Assembly (NCBI GenBank): GCA_949751835.1
Contig: CATKHK010000075.1
Coordinates: forward strand, 165,026 to 229,025
Reading direction: 5' to 3'
Length of the DNA: 64,000 nt
Source of the DNA: Blepharisma japonicum
Lineage: Eukaryota > Ciliophora > Heterotrichea > Heterotrichida > Blepharismidae
The first letter of the stretch is position 1. Each line of letters opens with the position of its first letter. The position numbers and the translations under genes were made by a program. Below the pieces are notes generated by a model. It worked only from the letters and a program-made list of their open reading frames with translations. It did no database searches and was not told the origin of the DNA. Below, piece by piece: positions 11,198-21,333 of this stretch.

Positions 11198-13120
11198 TTA
11201 TAATGCTCTTCCATTTGCAAGGAATTCTCCTTCTCTATAAGCAATTTTTCCTCTAAGATAGGTAACTAAAACTTTCCCCGCCAATCTTTCGCCCACAAAA
11301 GGAGACACAGAAGGATGCCTCATATACTGGCAATTCTGCACATCAGTCTCATAAGGATTCCACACAAAAAAATCCGCAAACTTTCCAACCGCTATGCTTC
11401 CTTTCACTTTTTCAACTCCTGCAATTTCTGCTGGCTTCATGCTTAAAATCTGTGCCAATTTCACAGCATCTTCTCTTGGGTCATTTCTAATAGCTCCATA
11501 GCAGCACTGTAAAGTAAGTCCAATGCTGCTTACTCCACTAACTGCTTTTTGAAAATCCCCATTATTAATATTCTTCAATGCAGGCTTGACTGGCTGATGA
11601 TAAGATGTCACCGTGTCTATGCTTCCCATTCTCAACAAATCCAATATAAGTTGTCTATTTTTTTCTTCTCTTATAGGAGGATGTGCTTTAAATCTTGTAT
11701 CACCATCTCTTATATGGTTCATTGAAAATTGTATATAAATCCCACAAGTTTCACATGTGAGAGATAGCTCTGGAGACTCAAGTTTGGCTTTTCGAACCGC
11801 GTAGACTGCATTTGCAGAACTGACTGAGGAGATATGGACTTTAACATTTGGAAAATTTTTTAATTCTGATAAAACGCTTTGGATTCCATTTGTTTCTCAT
11901 TGCTGAGGTGAATTTGAAAGGAAAACTCGATAGTCTGCTTGATCTGGCTGTTCTATTTTTTCACAGTCTATTGGTGGAGGCCTCCAAGAGTTTCTTCGTA
12001 ATTCAGGGTTAACTGGCTTAATCTGTGTGGGTTTCAAAAAATTTTGTTCAAAATCTGGAGACCTAAAATTATTAAAATTTGTTTGGTTTAGTGAGAATTT
12101 AGGAATTTCTATGATTTCTTGGGGAGGTTTTACTTCTGAGTTGTAAATAGTGCTTCCAGAATTTGAATAAGTGCTAATTTCTGCTTTAATTAAACATTCA
12201 AAATTTTCGCTTTCTTTTTTGATTTTTCCTTCAAGCTTCTTTTTTTCTTCTAATTCACCTTCATCACTTGAACTTGATGAAGACGAGCTTGACGACTCAG
12301 AAGAAGTCGGCGAAGCCTCCTCGGGCAGAGACGCTGCAAATAAAAGCGCAGCTGGCATTGTCCTGATTTTTCTCCTATCTAATCCGTATTGCCTAAAAGG
12401 TGAACTCATGTAAAGGAACCTTTCTGAAGTTTTCTCAGGGTGTATAAAAAGTGGTTTAGGATTTTGGCTGACTTCTTGAAAAAGCAAAGGCAAGTTTTCC
12501 GTAGTAAAATACTTGAGATCTCCAAAAGGAGGTATCATGTAAACTTTAAACCCTATAATGCCTGAGCGAGATAAGTTACTTATTTCACTGAGGTTATTAG
12601 GATCAATAAATGCCAAAAAACCGATATCGCAATACAAATTTATATTGCTAAGGTTATTGAGCTTCATAAGATAGTCGTTTAGAGTTTTTAAGGTAGATCT
12701 TGCAAAGGATGGGGATTCAATAACTGTAGTAACTCCTCCTGATATTGAAGCTTTTGTCCCTGACTCATAACCTTCTCAGTCTTCAATCATAGAAGGATTT
12801 ACTGGATTTTCACTGTCTAAAGCGTCTCCTTCAAGCTCTGAACTGATTTCTTCATTAAAACACGCATTTAAATCAATTATGCCAGGGCTGATGTAAAGGT
12901 CTCCATAACTAATTCATGTATATTCGGAGTAGTTGGGCATAATTTCTGGGATTTGAGAGGTGTCGAGTAATTCAATTATTTCCACAATATATTCATCTCT
13001 GATTAGAATAGCGGCTGGGATTGTTTTGGATCTTCTATGTTAATAATACCCTTCCAGAACTACGTTATTAGAACAAATTGCCTTGAGGATCGGCTGATTA
13101 TGCAAGTCGTTTTCGGCCAT
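11198..13120 (-). CDS. Allantoinase/dihydropyrimidinase-like protein lacking most metal ligands
   Basis: A 635-aa protein after removal of one 15-nt intron; TGA=Trp is used in DWEGYESGTKA. The frame and motif order follow the cyclic amidohydrolase (allantoinase) family: PGIID, WEGYESGTKA..GGVTT, GIIGFK (Lys187), PLFIH (His222), HPPIREEKNRQ and KGSIAVGKFADF. However, the HxH pair after PGIID is replaced (DLNACF, residues 78-83), the second His (HLSS in active enzymes) is Ser427, and the catalytic Asp of the DHSP motif is Tyr502 (SYHQP). An extra Ser/acidic linker occupies about residues 262-380, which explains a length well above the usual 450 or so. It is probably a non-catalytic relative, in the way CRMPs derive from dihydropyrimidinases; its role is unknown. 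Confidence 0.85.
13035..13049 (-). other. 15-nt intron
   Basis: GTATTATTAACATAG. Removing it eliminates a TAA and joins VVLEG to RSKTIPAAILI in the allantoinase-like protein. Confidence 0.85.
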
Positions 13121-13594
13121 ATTTTATAACTTTATTAAGACATTTTGATAGAGAGATAGAGGAGTTATCAGAAAAAAACTTTGGTAGAAAAGATTTTAGA
13201 AGAATGAAAGAATAGGGATATCAACAAGCATATTAAGTAAGCTCTCGATGCAAAACGGCTTACTAAAATTGAAACCGCTACACCTTTTTTAGTTTTATAA
13301 ATAGCTGGATTTATAATTAATATGATCATATAATAGTAAAAAGAAAATTTTTAGTGATTTTGTTCTTCAAAGATAGCTAATTATAAGATTCAACGAATGA
13401 ATTTTTGATAATTTGTTAAAAGCGAAAAGTAAAATAAATGCCATAAAAAATGGATTTAAATATTTTTATATTCCTGATTTTTTATTATATTTTATTAGTT
13501 GAATTATATTTTATTATTAATCTCAAATTTCATTATTTTTCTAATTAAATACATTCTCTTTTGATATGCTTTTACAAGGCTTAATTTTAATTAA
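13121..13594. other. Intergenic, AT-rich
   Basis: No open frame with coding character on either strand. It contains only A/T-rich runs. Confidence 0.5.
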
Positions 13595-14383
13595 TTATGA
13601 ATGGCAATACTCATCTATCTTCATTTTTCTATTAAAAGTGACTGTAGTGCCCTCAAATACAAAAAATTCACTAAATCCCACATGATCCTCGCTTCCCCAA
13701 TCATATGTATACCCTAAGCCCGTCCACGGTGAATTATCATAAATTTCTTCATTTCTAAAAGATTTTTCATGTTTTTCACAGAGCCATTTAAAATGATCAG
13801 TATTAATTTTTACCCACTTTTTCGATACTTGATCAAAGGATTCTGCACAATACCAAGGACTATTATCAGTTTGATTAACTTGGCCTTTCATTTGTATGTC
13901 TAATTGGCATTCCATATCAGAGATTTCAGGATCTGGGCATCCTCTGAAGATTTTCTTTAAATCTACATAAACCTCTATCATTCCTGTCATATCAGAGTCT
14001 GGGGGAAATCCTAAAGCTTGAATTACCCTTTTCGTTTTATACTTAGTATACGTTTTACACTCTTCCTGCAAAAAAGGAAACACAGTTAGCATTGTGTCTT
14101 CTTTAAGCTCAAATTTATCTCCAGAGTTATAAGGATAAAAATCTATACGATCAGATATTACCATAAGCACATTTCCGTCCTTATCAAAAGTAAGATCAGA
14201 ATTATCCTTTTTAATAGCTACTAACTCCTTTACAATTTTTTCCTTTGTTGGCTCTTGAGCATCTGTTAAAGCGTCAGCATAAGCTTTGCAGTCTGGATCA
14301 TCTTCACATTCTCCTGAAGGCTGTTGTATTTCTTCAAAAGCCACTGAAAATAAAATAAAAATTCCTAATAAGAGTTTATTCAT
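13595..14383 (-). CDS. Secreted Cys-containing protein, function unknown
   Basis: A 262-aa protein with an N-terminal signal peptide (MNKLLLGIFILFSVAF, cleavage probably near residue 16-20). The mature part is acidic, with about ten cysteines likely paired in disulphides. A notable stretch near the end reads PWTGLGYTYDWGSEDHVGFS, which looks conserved-type and resembles what I recall of uncharacterised bacterial secreted proteins, but I cannot name a family. It ends with TAA, and the next gene upstream, the TTL-family protein, stops only 12 bp before its ATG. Role unknown; secretion is inferred from the leader. Confidence 0.8.
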   Translation of the reverse strand: MNKLLLGIFILFSVAFEEIQQPSGECEDDPDCKAYADALTDAQEPTKEKIVKELVAIKKDNSDLTFDKDGNVLMVISDRIDFYPYNSGDKFELKEDTMLTVFPFLQEECKTYTKYKTKRVIQALGFPPDSDMTGMIEVYVDLKKIFRGCPDPEISDMECQLDIQMKGQVNQTDNSPWYCAESFDQVSKKWVKINTDHFKWLCEKHEKSFRNEEIYDNSPWTGLGYTYDWGSEDHVGFSEFFVFEGTTVTFNRKMKIDEYCHS

Positions 14384-14395
14384 ATTTATTAATCT

Positions 14396-15910
14396 TTATA
14401 AGCAATCTTTAGTAATCAGATCGTGATATCGATCCATACCTTTCTTTCTGCCATCATAAATCCATTGGAAATTGGTCCTGCTGAAAATTTTATTAAAATC
14501 AGCACCATAGAGTAAAGCGTATTCTAAGTCTACAACATCTCTGATAAATTTTGTGTTGAGCTCTTTTTTCATTTCATTTTTTTCTGTGATGCAAGGAGTT
14601 AGGTTTGCCTCCAAGAACCACAGATGGAGATTTTGATCTAAAATGAAATCAAAGCCCATTATTTCAAATACACCTGGGTGCTTTAAAAGCTTTGACAGAT
14701 TCATTCTGACTATATGAAACATTGCGCGCTTTATTGAGGCTCTCAGATAAGAATCCATTCATCCTTTTTTTACTAAGTTATTTTCAATCAAATATTCTTC
14801 AAGATGCTGATAACTCCACCCTTGGTCAATTAAAGCGTCTGCTTTTTCTTTTCCTGTCACATTTTTTGATTCTAAAAATCCTTGAGCTACATCTAAGTTA
14901 GTCAAATGTTTTGACCTATCACCAGACGTCGAGTTGTAATCATCAAGAGTTATCCTCGCAAATCCATCGTGATAGAGAATTATTAACGGATCCATGCTTG
15001 CAATAAACATATAAGCCCTAAAATCAAACTTTTTCCCATTAACCAGAAATGGATGCTTTATATACTTTTGAGCAAGATATCCTGCAGCTTCATTGCATTT
15101 ATTTCCATAATCATACTCTTTTAAAGCTAAATACGCAGTTTTTGAATCAACAAGCTGAATTCCTTCACCATTATGGCTATATCTGCTCTTTTTCACAACC
15201 CAATTAACTCCTTCACGGTCTTTATCATCATTTAACCTATTAAAAAATTCTTTGCATTGGCTTTCGTCAGTTAAATCTAAGCTATAGGGCATTACCATCC
15301 ATGGATTAAAGCACTGCATTCTCCCAACATAATGCTTTGCATAATTCCTAAAATTATTTATAGTTGAGTCCTTATAATTGATATTTTCATTGCCAGGAAT
15401 GTGATTATACCTTTGTCCTTGGCATAAGAAATGTTTTCCAATTTCATGAAACTCATGCCATAAGGGCTCATGATGGAAAAATAGATTGATATTAGGCTTC
15501 AACTTTTCGTAAGGGTGCCTTTCTGGGTTCATTCTTGTAAAATGCTCAGTCATGGAGAGTGTGGAAATTCGGTTTAAAATTTTTTTGGGAAATGTGTTGT
15601 TATTGAAATCAGAAAAAATTATTCTTTGCTGTTTTATAGGCAGACCGTCTTGGTCTAATGTGATTAGATGGTCTTGCTGGTAGTTTCTGACATATTCACA
15701 GTAATTGTTGTCGTTGACTATGTTTTGATGCTTAATTTTTAATTCTAATGTGGAAATGTAATTTTTTCAAGGCTCACTTAGAGTTCAAGGCTGTTTGGGG
15801 GCATCTTCATATTCTATAACAAAAACTCTGGGGTTGAAGAAATACTCATAAAGTCCTAAAATTCAAAAATTAATCAAAAGCAAAGTGGCTATAGGAGTCT
15901 TTAAATTCAT
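14396..15910 (-). CDS. Tubulin-tyrosine ligase family (TTLL) protein with N-terminal membrane anchor
   Basis: A 504-aa protein read through several TGA=Trp codons. Residues 5-25 form a hydrophobic segment (signal anchor or signal peptide). The TTL ATP-grasp domain fills the second half: WVVKKSRYSHNGEGIQL (nucleotide-binding Lys and glycine loop), KKFDFRAYMFIAS, HLTN, and FEIMGFDFILDQN..WFLEAN with the Asp, Glu and Asn expected for Mg-ATP. Family members ligate Tyr, Glu or Gly to tubulin or other proteins. The hydrophobic leader is unusual and would place the catalytic domain in the secretory lumen unless the topology is N-in. Substrate unknown. Confidence 0.88.
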
Positions 15911-16565
15911 ATTGATTTTAATAGAAATTTAAATGGCGCTATAGAAGATAATTATGAAGAAAATGAATTGAAGAAGGAAAAATTGAGACTAGATTAGAAA
16001 AATGATTTGTTGCAATGACATAAGTGAATAAAATAAAAATTGAATATTTTTTTAATTTTTTTATTTTTTTAAATTTTTTTATAGATTTGAAGCCTCTTTA
16101 TATAGAGAAGCATAAACTATTAAAGTTATAATATATAATCTTAATTTTCTGAAGGTTTTTGTACTTTTTGAATATAAAATCAAAAAAATCTTTTATAAAA
16201 ATGGCTCCTGATAAATCACGTACATAAAAACATAAAACCGCTAAGAAATGGAAATTATTATTCTTAATTTCTGGCAAAGTTTAGTAATATATTTTGATAA
16301 ACAAATGAATTTCACATAAATCCCACTTTAAAATAACACATTAATTTAACTTATATGCTATTATATTATATTCTATCGAAATATTATTTAACAGATTATT
16401 TTATATATTCCCCAGATTTATTACAGCAGCCTCAGAATCTCAACAAATCTATGAATTTCATGATAAAAGGTTGCTTTTATTTTAGCATTTACTATTAAAC
16501 TCCAATTACTGATAAAAAATATATCCATAATACAATAACAGCATATACTCGAATATAATTTTAAA
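15911..16565. other. Intergenic between divergent genes
   Basis: Shared 5' region of the TTLL gene (minus) and the phosphatase gene (plus). It is strongly AT-rich with long T runs around 16040-16080. I see no gene. Confidence 0.5.
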
Positions 16566-17378
16566 ATGGAAATAGATAATCAAGAACAATTTAGCCTAGT
16601 AAAATCTGCTGAGTGCGACCTCATCACTTCAGCTAATTTCTCAACAATTTCACAGCAAATTTGCCAAATCCAAACATGCAATATTCCTTGCGGAATAAAT
16701 TGCGAAATTGTTGAAGATGAAATAGAAGATGACTCACAAACTATGGATACAGAAACTGATCAAGAATATATTTCTTCTCAGTCTTTTGTATCAGAAGAAC
16801 CACAATTACTAATAAAACCACTTTTACCAATGAAAACTCGACGAACACATAGACAAACTTTAGTCCTAGATTTAGACGAGACTTTAGTTCATAGCGAAAT
16901 AAAGCCTTTTTCTACAGCAAATTTAATAGTAAACATTTTTTACCAAGGTAGGCCATGCTCCATTTATGTGAGTTTCAGGCCTGGCTTATTCCGATTCTTA
17001 GAAGCAGTGTCACAGAGATTTGAAGTCGTTTTATTCACTGCCTCCCATAAATGCTACGCAGAGCAAGTCTTAAAATTTATAGACCCGGACATGAAATTTA
17101 TGAAACATAGACTCTACAGAGAAAACTGCGTAGAATCAAATGGAGTATTCTTAAAAGATTTAAGAATGCTTGGACGAGATTTAAAAGAAGTTATCATTGT
17201 CGATAACTCTGTGCAAGCTTTTTCACTACAGCCTGACAATGGGATTCCTATTGCTTCATGATACAGCGATATGATGGATAGAGAATTGTATAGAACTATT
17301 GAGATTCTTGATGAATTACAGCGAGCTGTTGATGTACGAGAAGTACTTCATCAAAAGTTTAATATGTCCAAAATTTAA
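16566..17378 (+). CDS. FCP1/SCP-type HAD protein phosphatase
   Basis: A 270-aa protein with one TGA=Trp near the end. The first 90 residues are acidic and poorly ordered. Then comes the catalytic motif LVLDLDETLVH, with nucleophile Asp102 and general acid Asp104, FRPGLFRFLEAVSQRFEVVLFTAS (motif II Thr), and LKDLRMLGRDLKEVIIVDNS (motif III Asp). The layout is that of small CTD phosphatases and CTDSPL/Dullard relatives, Mg-dependent Ser phosphatases acting on the RNA polymerase II tail or other proteins. All catalytic residues are present. Stop TAA. A larger relative lies at 44404-45888. Confidence 0.93.
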
Positions 17379-17891
17379 TTAACTAATTTTATTGTTTATA
17401 AATTTACTGTTTATCTACCATTACTGCATATTAGGAAAGTTATTAACAGAAATTATTAGTTTGAGAATTTAATAAATTATGTCAGGCATTGATACCAACC
17501 TATATTCTCGGCAAATCGGAACATTTTATATGGAGATGATGGGAAAGCTTATCAAAATGAAAGTCTTGATTTCAGGCCTCAGAGGTTTCAGAGTCGAAAC
17601 TGCTAAAAATCTGATCTTGGCAGACCCAGGCTCAGTCATGCTTCATGATGATACCTTAGTCTCTATGAATGGCTTGGAACTAGCTTTTATCTTACTCTAG
17701 AAGCATTGGGATCCGCTCTTGAGGCCAAGAAACAATTTCAAAGCTCAGGAGTTTAACCCATACGCAAAAGTGAACTTAAAAGAAGGTTCTTTAGACGAAG
17801 ATTTCATATCAAAATTTAATGTAGTTTTCCTATCAGAATCCGACCCAGAAACTATTGCTAGAATTGATCATTTCAGCTGCAGCCAATCTTC

Positions 17892-18018
17892 AGCAATCGA
17901 ATTTATATCTTGTGAAGCTTGGGGTACGTCTGGATATGGATTTGTTGATTTTGGGCCTGAGTTCATATGCTTTGATAAAACTGAAGAAGACGCAAGATCA
18001 TTTCTTATTAGTGGCATA
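17892..18018 (+). repeat. 127-bp direct repeat, left copy (contig end)
   Basis: Identical base for base to 18119-18245. The two copies face each other across the 100-N gap. It codes for part of the E1 relic (FVDFGPEFICFDKTEEDA). Confidence 0.97.
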
Positions 18019-18118
18019 NNNNNNNNNNNNNNNNNNNNNNNNNNNNNNNNNNNNNNNNNNNNNNNNNNNNNNNNNNNNNNNNNNNNNNNNNNNNNNNNNN
18101 NNNNNNNNNNNNNNNNNN
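18019..18118. other. Assembly gap of exactly 100 N
   Basis: A round-number run of N used as a scaffold joint. The flanks are identical, so the true gap length is not known and may be negative. Confidence 0.98.
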
Positions 18119-18245
18119 AGCAATCGAATTTATATCTTGTGAAGCTTGGGGTACGTCTGGATATGGATTTGTTGATTTTGGGCCTGAGTTCATATGCTTT
18201 GATAAAACTGAAGAAGACGCAAGATCATTTCTTATTAGTGGCATA
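18119..18245 (+). repeat. 127-bp direct repeat, right copy (contig start)
   Basis: Exact copy of 17892-18018. It ends at ggcaTA, immediately before the sequence where about 110 residues of E1 are missing. Confidence 0.97.
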
Positions 18246-20609
18246 TTGCATTCAGGGTTGTAAGAGACTTCCAAAGAAGATATCGAAATTTGCCTGAGCT
18301 TCATATTAAAGCTAATGCAGAGGAAGTGGCGGCAATTGCTAGAGAAATAAATCAAGAAAATAAAATTGTTGAGGAAGTTGAGGCACAAGTGATGGGAAAA
18401 GTAGCGCTCTTTGCAAGAGCACAAATAGCTCTGATAGCTGCGTTTTGGGGAGGGGTGATGACACAGGAATTATTAATTTCACTGAGAAATATTCTCCGAT
18501 GCATCAATGGCTTCATATGGACTTTTTTGAGATTATTCCGGAAGGGAATGTGGATAGAAGTCCAGAGAATTCACGACATGATGACTAAATTGTGATTATT
18601 GGTCGTGATCTTCAACATAGAATTCGGATTGGAGCTTTAAGCTGTGAATGGGCAATTAAAACAATATCCCTTGCTTGTATTTTATATATTTTGAAAATAT
18701 ATATTTTAAAAATTTTGGCTCATTAACACTGAATGTAAGAACTGCTATAAAGTTTAAGTAAAAGGCACTATATGCAAAATAAGTAATTCTTTTAGCCTCA
18801 TTAATACATAACTAAAATTCAATTTTTTCACAAATAATTGTTGATCTTGCCTTGATGAGAGTTGCATCTTCGACTGGCAATGTAATTTTCACTGATGATG
18901 ATTCTACTGAAGTATCAAACTTAAACAGATAATTTTTGTTTCAAAAAGATGACGTTTGACATAGCAAAAGTGAATGTCTTGCAAGAGAAGCCAAAAAAAT
19001 GAACCCGGATTTAAATGTAAGAGCTCTTCAAGATAGGGTCAGTTGAGAAAATGAAATTATTTTTAATGATGGTTTTTGGGGAAGCTTGGATTTTGTCACA
19101 AATGCAGTAGATAACTTTAACGCAAGGATATATGTCGACGAAAGATGTGTATTGTATGAAAAAAAATTGAACCTTAGAAACTGGAGCTAAAGTTCATATC
19201 TATCTCTCTCACAAAACTCAAAGCTATAGAGATTCACAAGATCCTCCAGAAGAAAGCATCCCCATGTGCACACTTAAAAATTTCCCTCATTCTATCGAGC
19301 CTTGTATTGAGTGTGCTAGAGATGAATTCGAAGGAGAATTTTTTAACGGCCCTCAAGAACTTAATAAATACCTGGAAAATCCAATAATATACTTGGCCGT
19401 TTTGCATCAGCTGGTACTGTAGGAGTCAAAAAAGGAAAATTAGGAAAAATCAAATCTTTTCTAGAAATTTTGAAAAATCCAAGCTTCGAGGAATGTGCCA
19501 AATTGGCTAAGGAAAAATTTCAAGAATTTTTTCATGATCTTATAGCTCAATTATTCTATAATTGCCCTATTGATTCTAAGACTAAAGATGGCCAGCCTTT
19601 CTAATCAGGCCCAAAGAGAGCTCCAACTCCGCTTATTTTTGACCCTAATGACGACAGCCAAATAGCTTTTATTATAACACTGCTAATTTGTTAGCTGCAA
19701 AATCTTGGAATACCTCAGAATAAAAATATTGACGAAATTAAAGAAATTGCTCAAAGATTCTAGGTAAAACCTTTTGTGCCTAAAAAAATGTTTATCCAGT
19801 TAGAAGAAAATGATCAGCAAGAAGCTTCAAGCTCTATTTTTGAAGATGCCGCTTTGGCTGAACTTTTAAATGAACTGACAATCGTAGACGAGGCTGCTAA
19901 AAATTGCAAACTTCACCCTGCCCAATTTAAAAAAGATGATGATACCAACTTTCATATAGATTTTATCACGGCTGCTTCTAATTTAAGGGCAATAAGCTAT
20001 AGATTGCTGAAGCTGATAGAAATAAAACCAAAATGATAGTTGGAAAAATTATTCTTGCTATTGTTACAACAGCTGCTATGATTGCTGGACTAGTTGGTGT
20101 AGAACATTATAAGCTTTTTATTCATGATAATGTAGATCAGTTCAGAAATGTCTTTGTAAATCTTGCCCTACCTTTATTTTTGCTTAGAAAACCATCTCCA
20201 CCAATAAGAACAAAAAGTATAGCTTGTGACCCTATTCTTTATTTATTAGTTTGTGCTTATCCTGAAGGCTTTTCAATATGGGACAAAATGACTGTTAATG
20301 GTCCTTGCACTTTAGAAGAATTCCTAAATAGACTTGAAGTAGACCATAAGCTAAAGGTCCTATGATTTCATGTGGAAAAAGTTCCCTCTACAGTCGATAT
20401 TGGCCTAAAAGCAAGCAAGCTGAAAGGCCACCTCAGATTTCACAAGACCTTTATCAAAATATAAGTGGTGAAAGAATTATTGAAGGAAGAAGATACTTAG
20501 CCATGATAGTGTCCAGTGAAGGTTTAGAGGGTGGTGCTAGCACAGCAATTCCAGTAATTAAATACACTTTCGATAATTGAAAAATCAATAAAAAAAATTA
20601 TAATCATAA

Positions 20610-21308
20610 ATGGGTTGCAATCATTCGAAAGACCCATATGACAAGCATACTATAGAAAATCAAAAGCTTTTCCAATACGAAAAAAAGCTTGGGCTCCACA
20701 AATATTCAATTTCCAGCTATGAAATCGCTATCAGAAGAATTTCCAGTGCAGTCAATCTTCCAGAAATCGTAGTTTCTCATTTCCAGCACTCTCTTAATCT
20801 GCAGCTTAATCCTGAATATAAAGAAGCCTTATCGTCATTTCTCTCAGCCTCTCCAACAACCTGTATAACAAAATTGTTAGTCTCAGCAATCCTCTATGGA
20901 AAAGGCACTGATCGTGAAAAAGGGGAAGCCCTTTGGTTCGCCTTCGACAAAGACGCTTCAGAAGTTCTTCCTCTTGCTTCTATCAAAGATATGGTGAAGA
21001 CAGTCCTGCAGTGTTCGTTTATAGCTACTCTAGATTCTGCGATAAAAGTTGAGTTTTACAATACTAATAGGTTGACGACTTGGAAAAGCAAACTTTTAGA
21101 GAGAATGTCTAGCTTAGAGGTCAAGCTTGCTAAATATTTCCTGCAAGATCAGCCAACAGTTACCAAAGCCGAATTTTTAGAAAAAATGAAAAAACCTGAT
21201 GGATTTATCACGAATCCAGAATACATTAGAAGCATGCTTGAGCATACCCAAGTGATCCCTGACAAGTTTGCGAACCCTTTTAAGACGATGAAAATTACAA
21301 AACTTTAA
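20610..21308 (+). CDS. N-myristoylation-type MGC protein, helical, related to 61304-62968
   Basis: A 232-aa protein starting MGCNHSKDPY. Gly2 with Cys3 and Ser6 is the pattern for N-myristoylation plus palmitoylation, predicting anchoring to a membrane face. The rest is predicted helical in a series of helix-turn-helix units that recall degenerate EF-hands (TKLLVSAILYGKGTDREKGE, LWFAFDKDASEVLPLASIKD); no complete Ca-binding loop is clear. The N-terminus and helix order match the first half of the protein at 61304-62968, so the two are probably divergent paralogues. Stop TAA. The gene starts 29 bp after the E1 relic. Confidence 0.85.
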   Translation: MGCNHSKDPYDKHTIENQKLFQYEKKLGLHKYSISSYEIAIRRISSAVNLPEIVVSHFQHSLNLQLNPEYKEALSSFLSASPTTCITKLLVSAILYGKGTDREKGEALWFAFDKDASEVLPLASIKDMVKTVLQCSFIATLDSAIKVEFYNTNRLTTWKSKLLERMSSLEVKLAKYFLQDQPTVTKAEFLEKMKKPDGFITNPEYIRSMLEHTQVIPDKFANPFKTMKITKL

Positions 21309-21333
21309 ATAAATCAGTATTAATTGATTAAAT

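Larger units (their letters stand above)
17479..20580 (+). pseudogene. UBA1: Ubiquitin-activating enzyme E1, full-length but ruined copy
   Basis: The order of E1 landmarks is complete: LYSRQIGTFYMEMMGKL, VLISGLRG, NPYAKVNL, FVDFGPEFICFDK, GGVMTQE, EKYSPMHQWLHMDFFE, TDDDSTEVSNLNR, RDSQDPPEESIPMCTLKNFP (catalytic Cys region), [32 protein letters not shown] and VFVNLALP. The frame is broken by a frameshift and TAG near 17650-17750, an internal deletion near 18245, TAA replacing expected Gln (18593, and after SNLNR near 18930), TAA replacing the Trp of PFWSGPK near 19602, and further shifts near 19180, 19400, 19680 and 20360. No single product can be made. A working E1 must exist elsewhere in the genome. 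The region also contains an assembly gap. Confidence 0.92.

Noticed and set aside
17892-18245. Tandem 127-bp repeat inside the E1 region as a biological duplication.
   Set aside because: The two copies are identical, border a 100-N run and have the length of a common assembly k-mer, which points to a scaffold joint.
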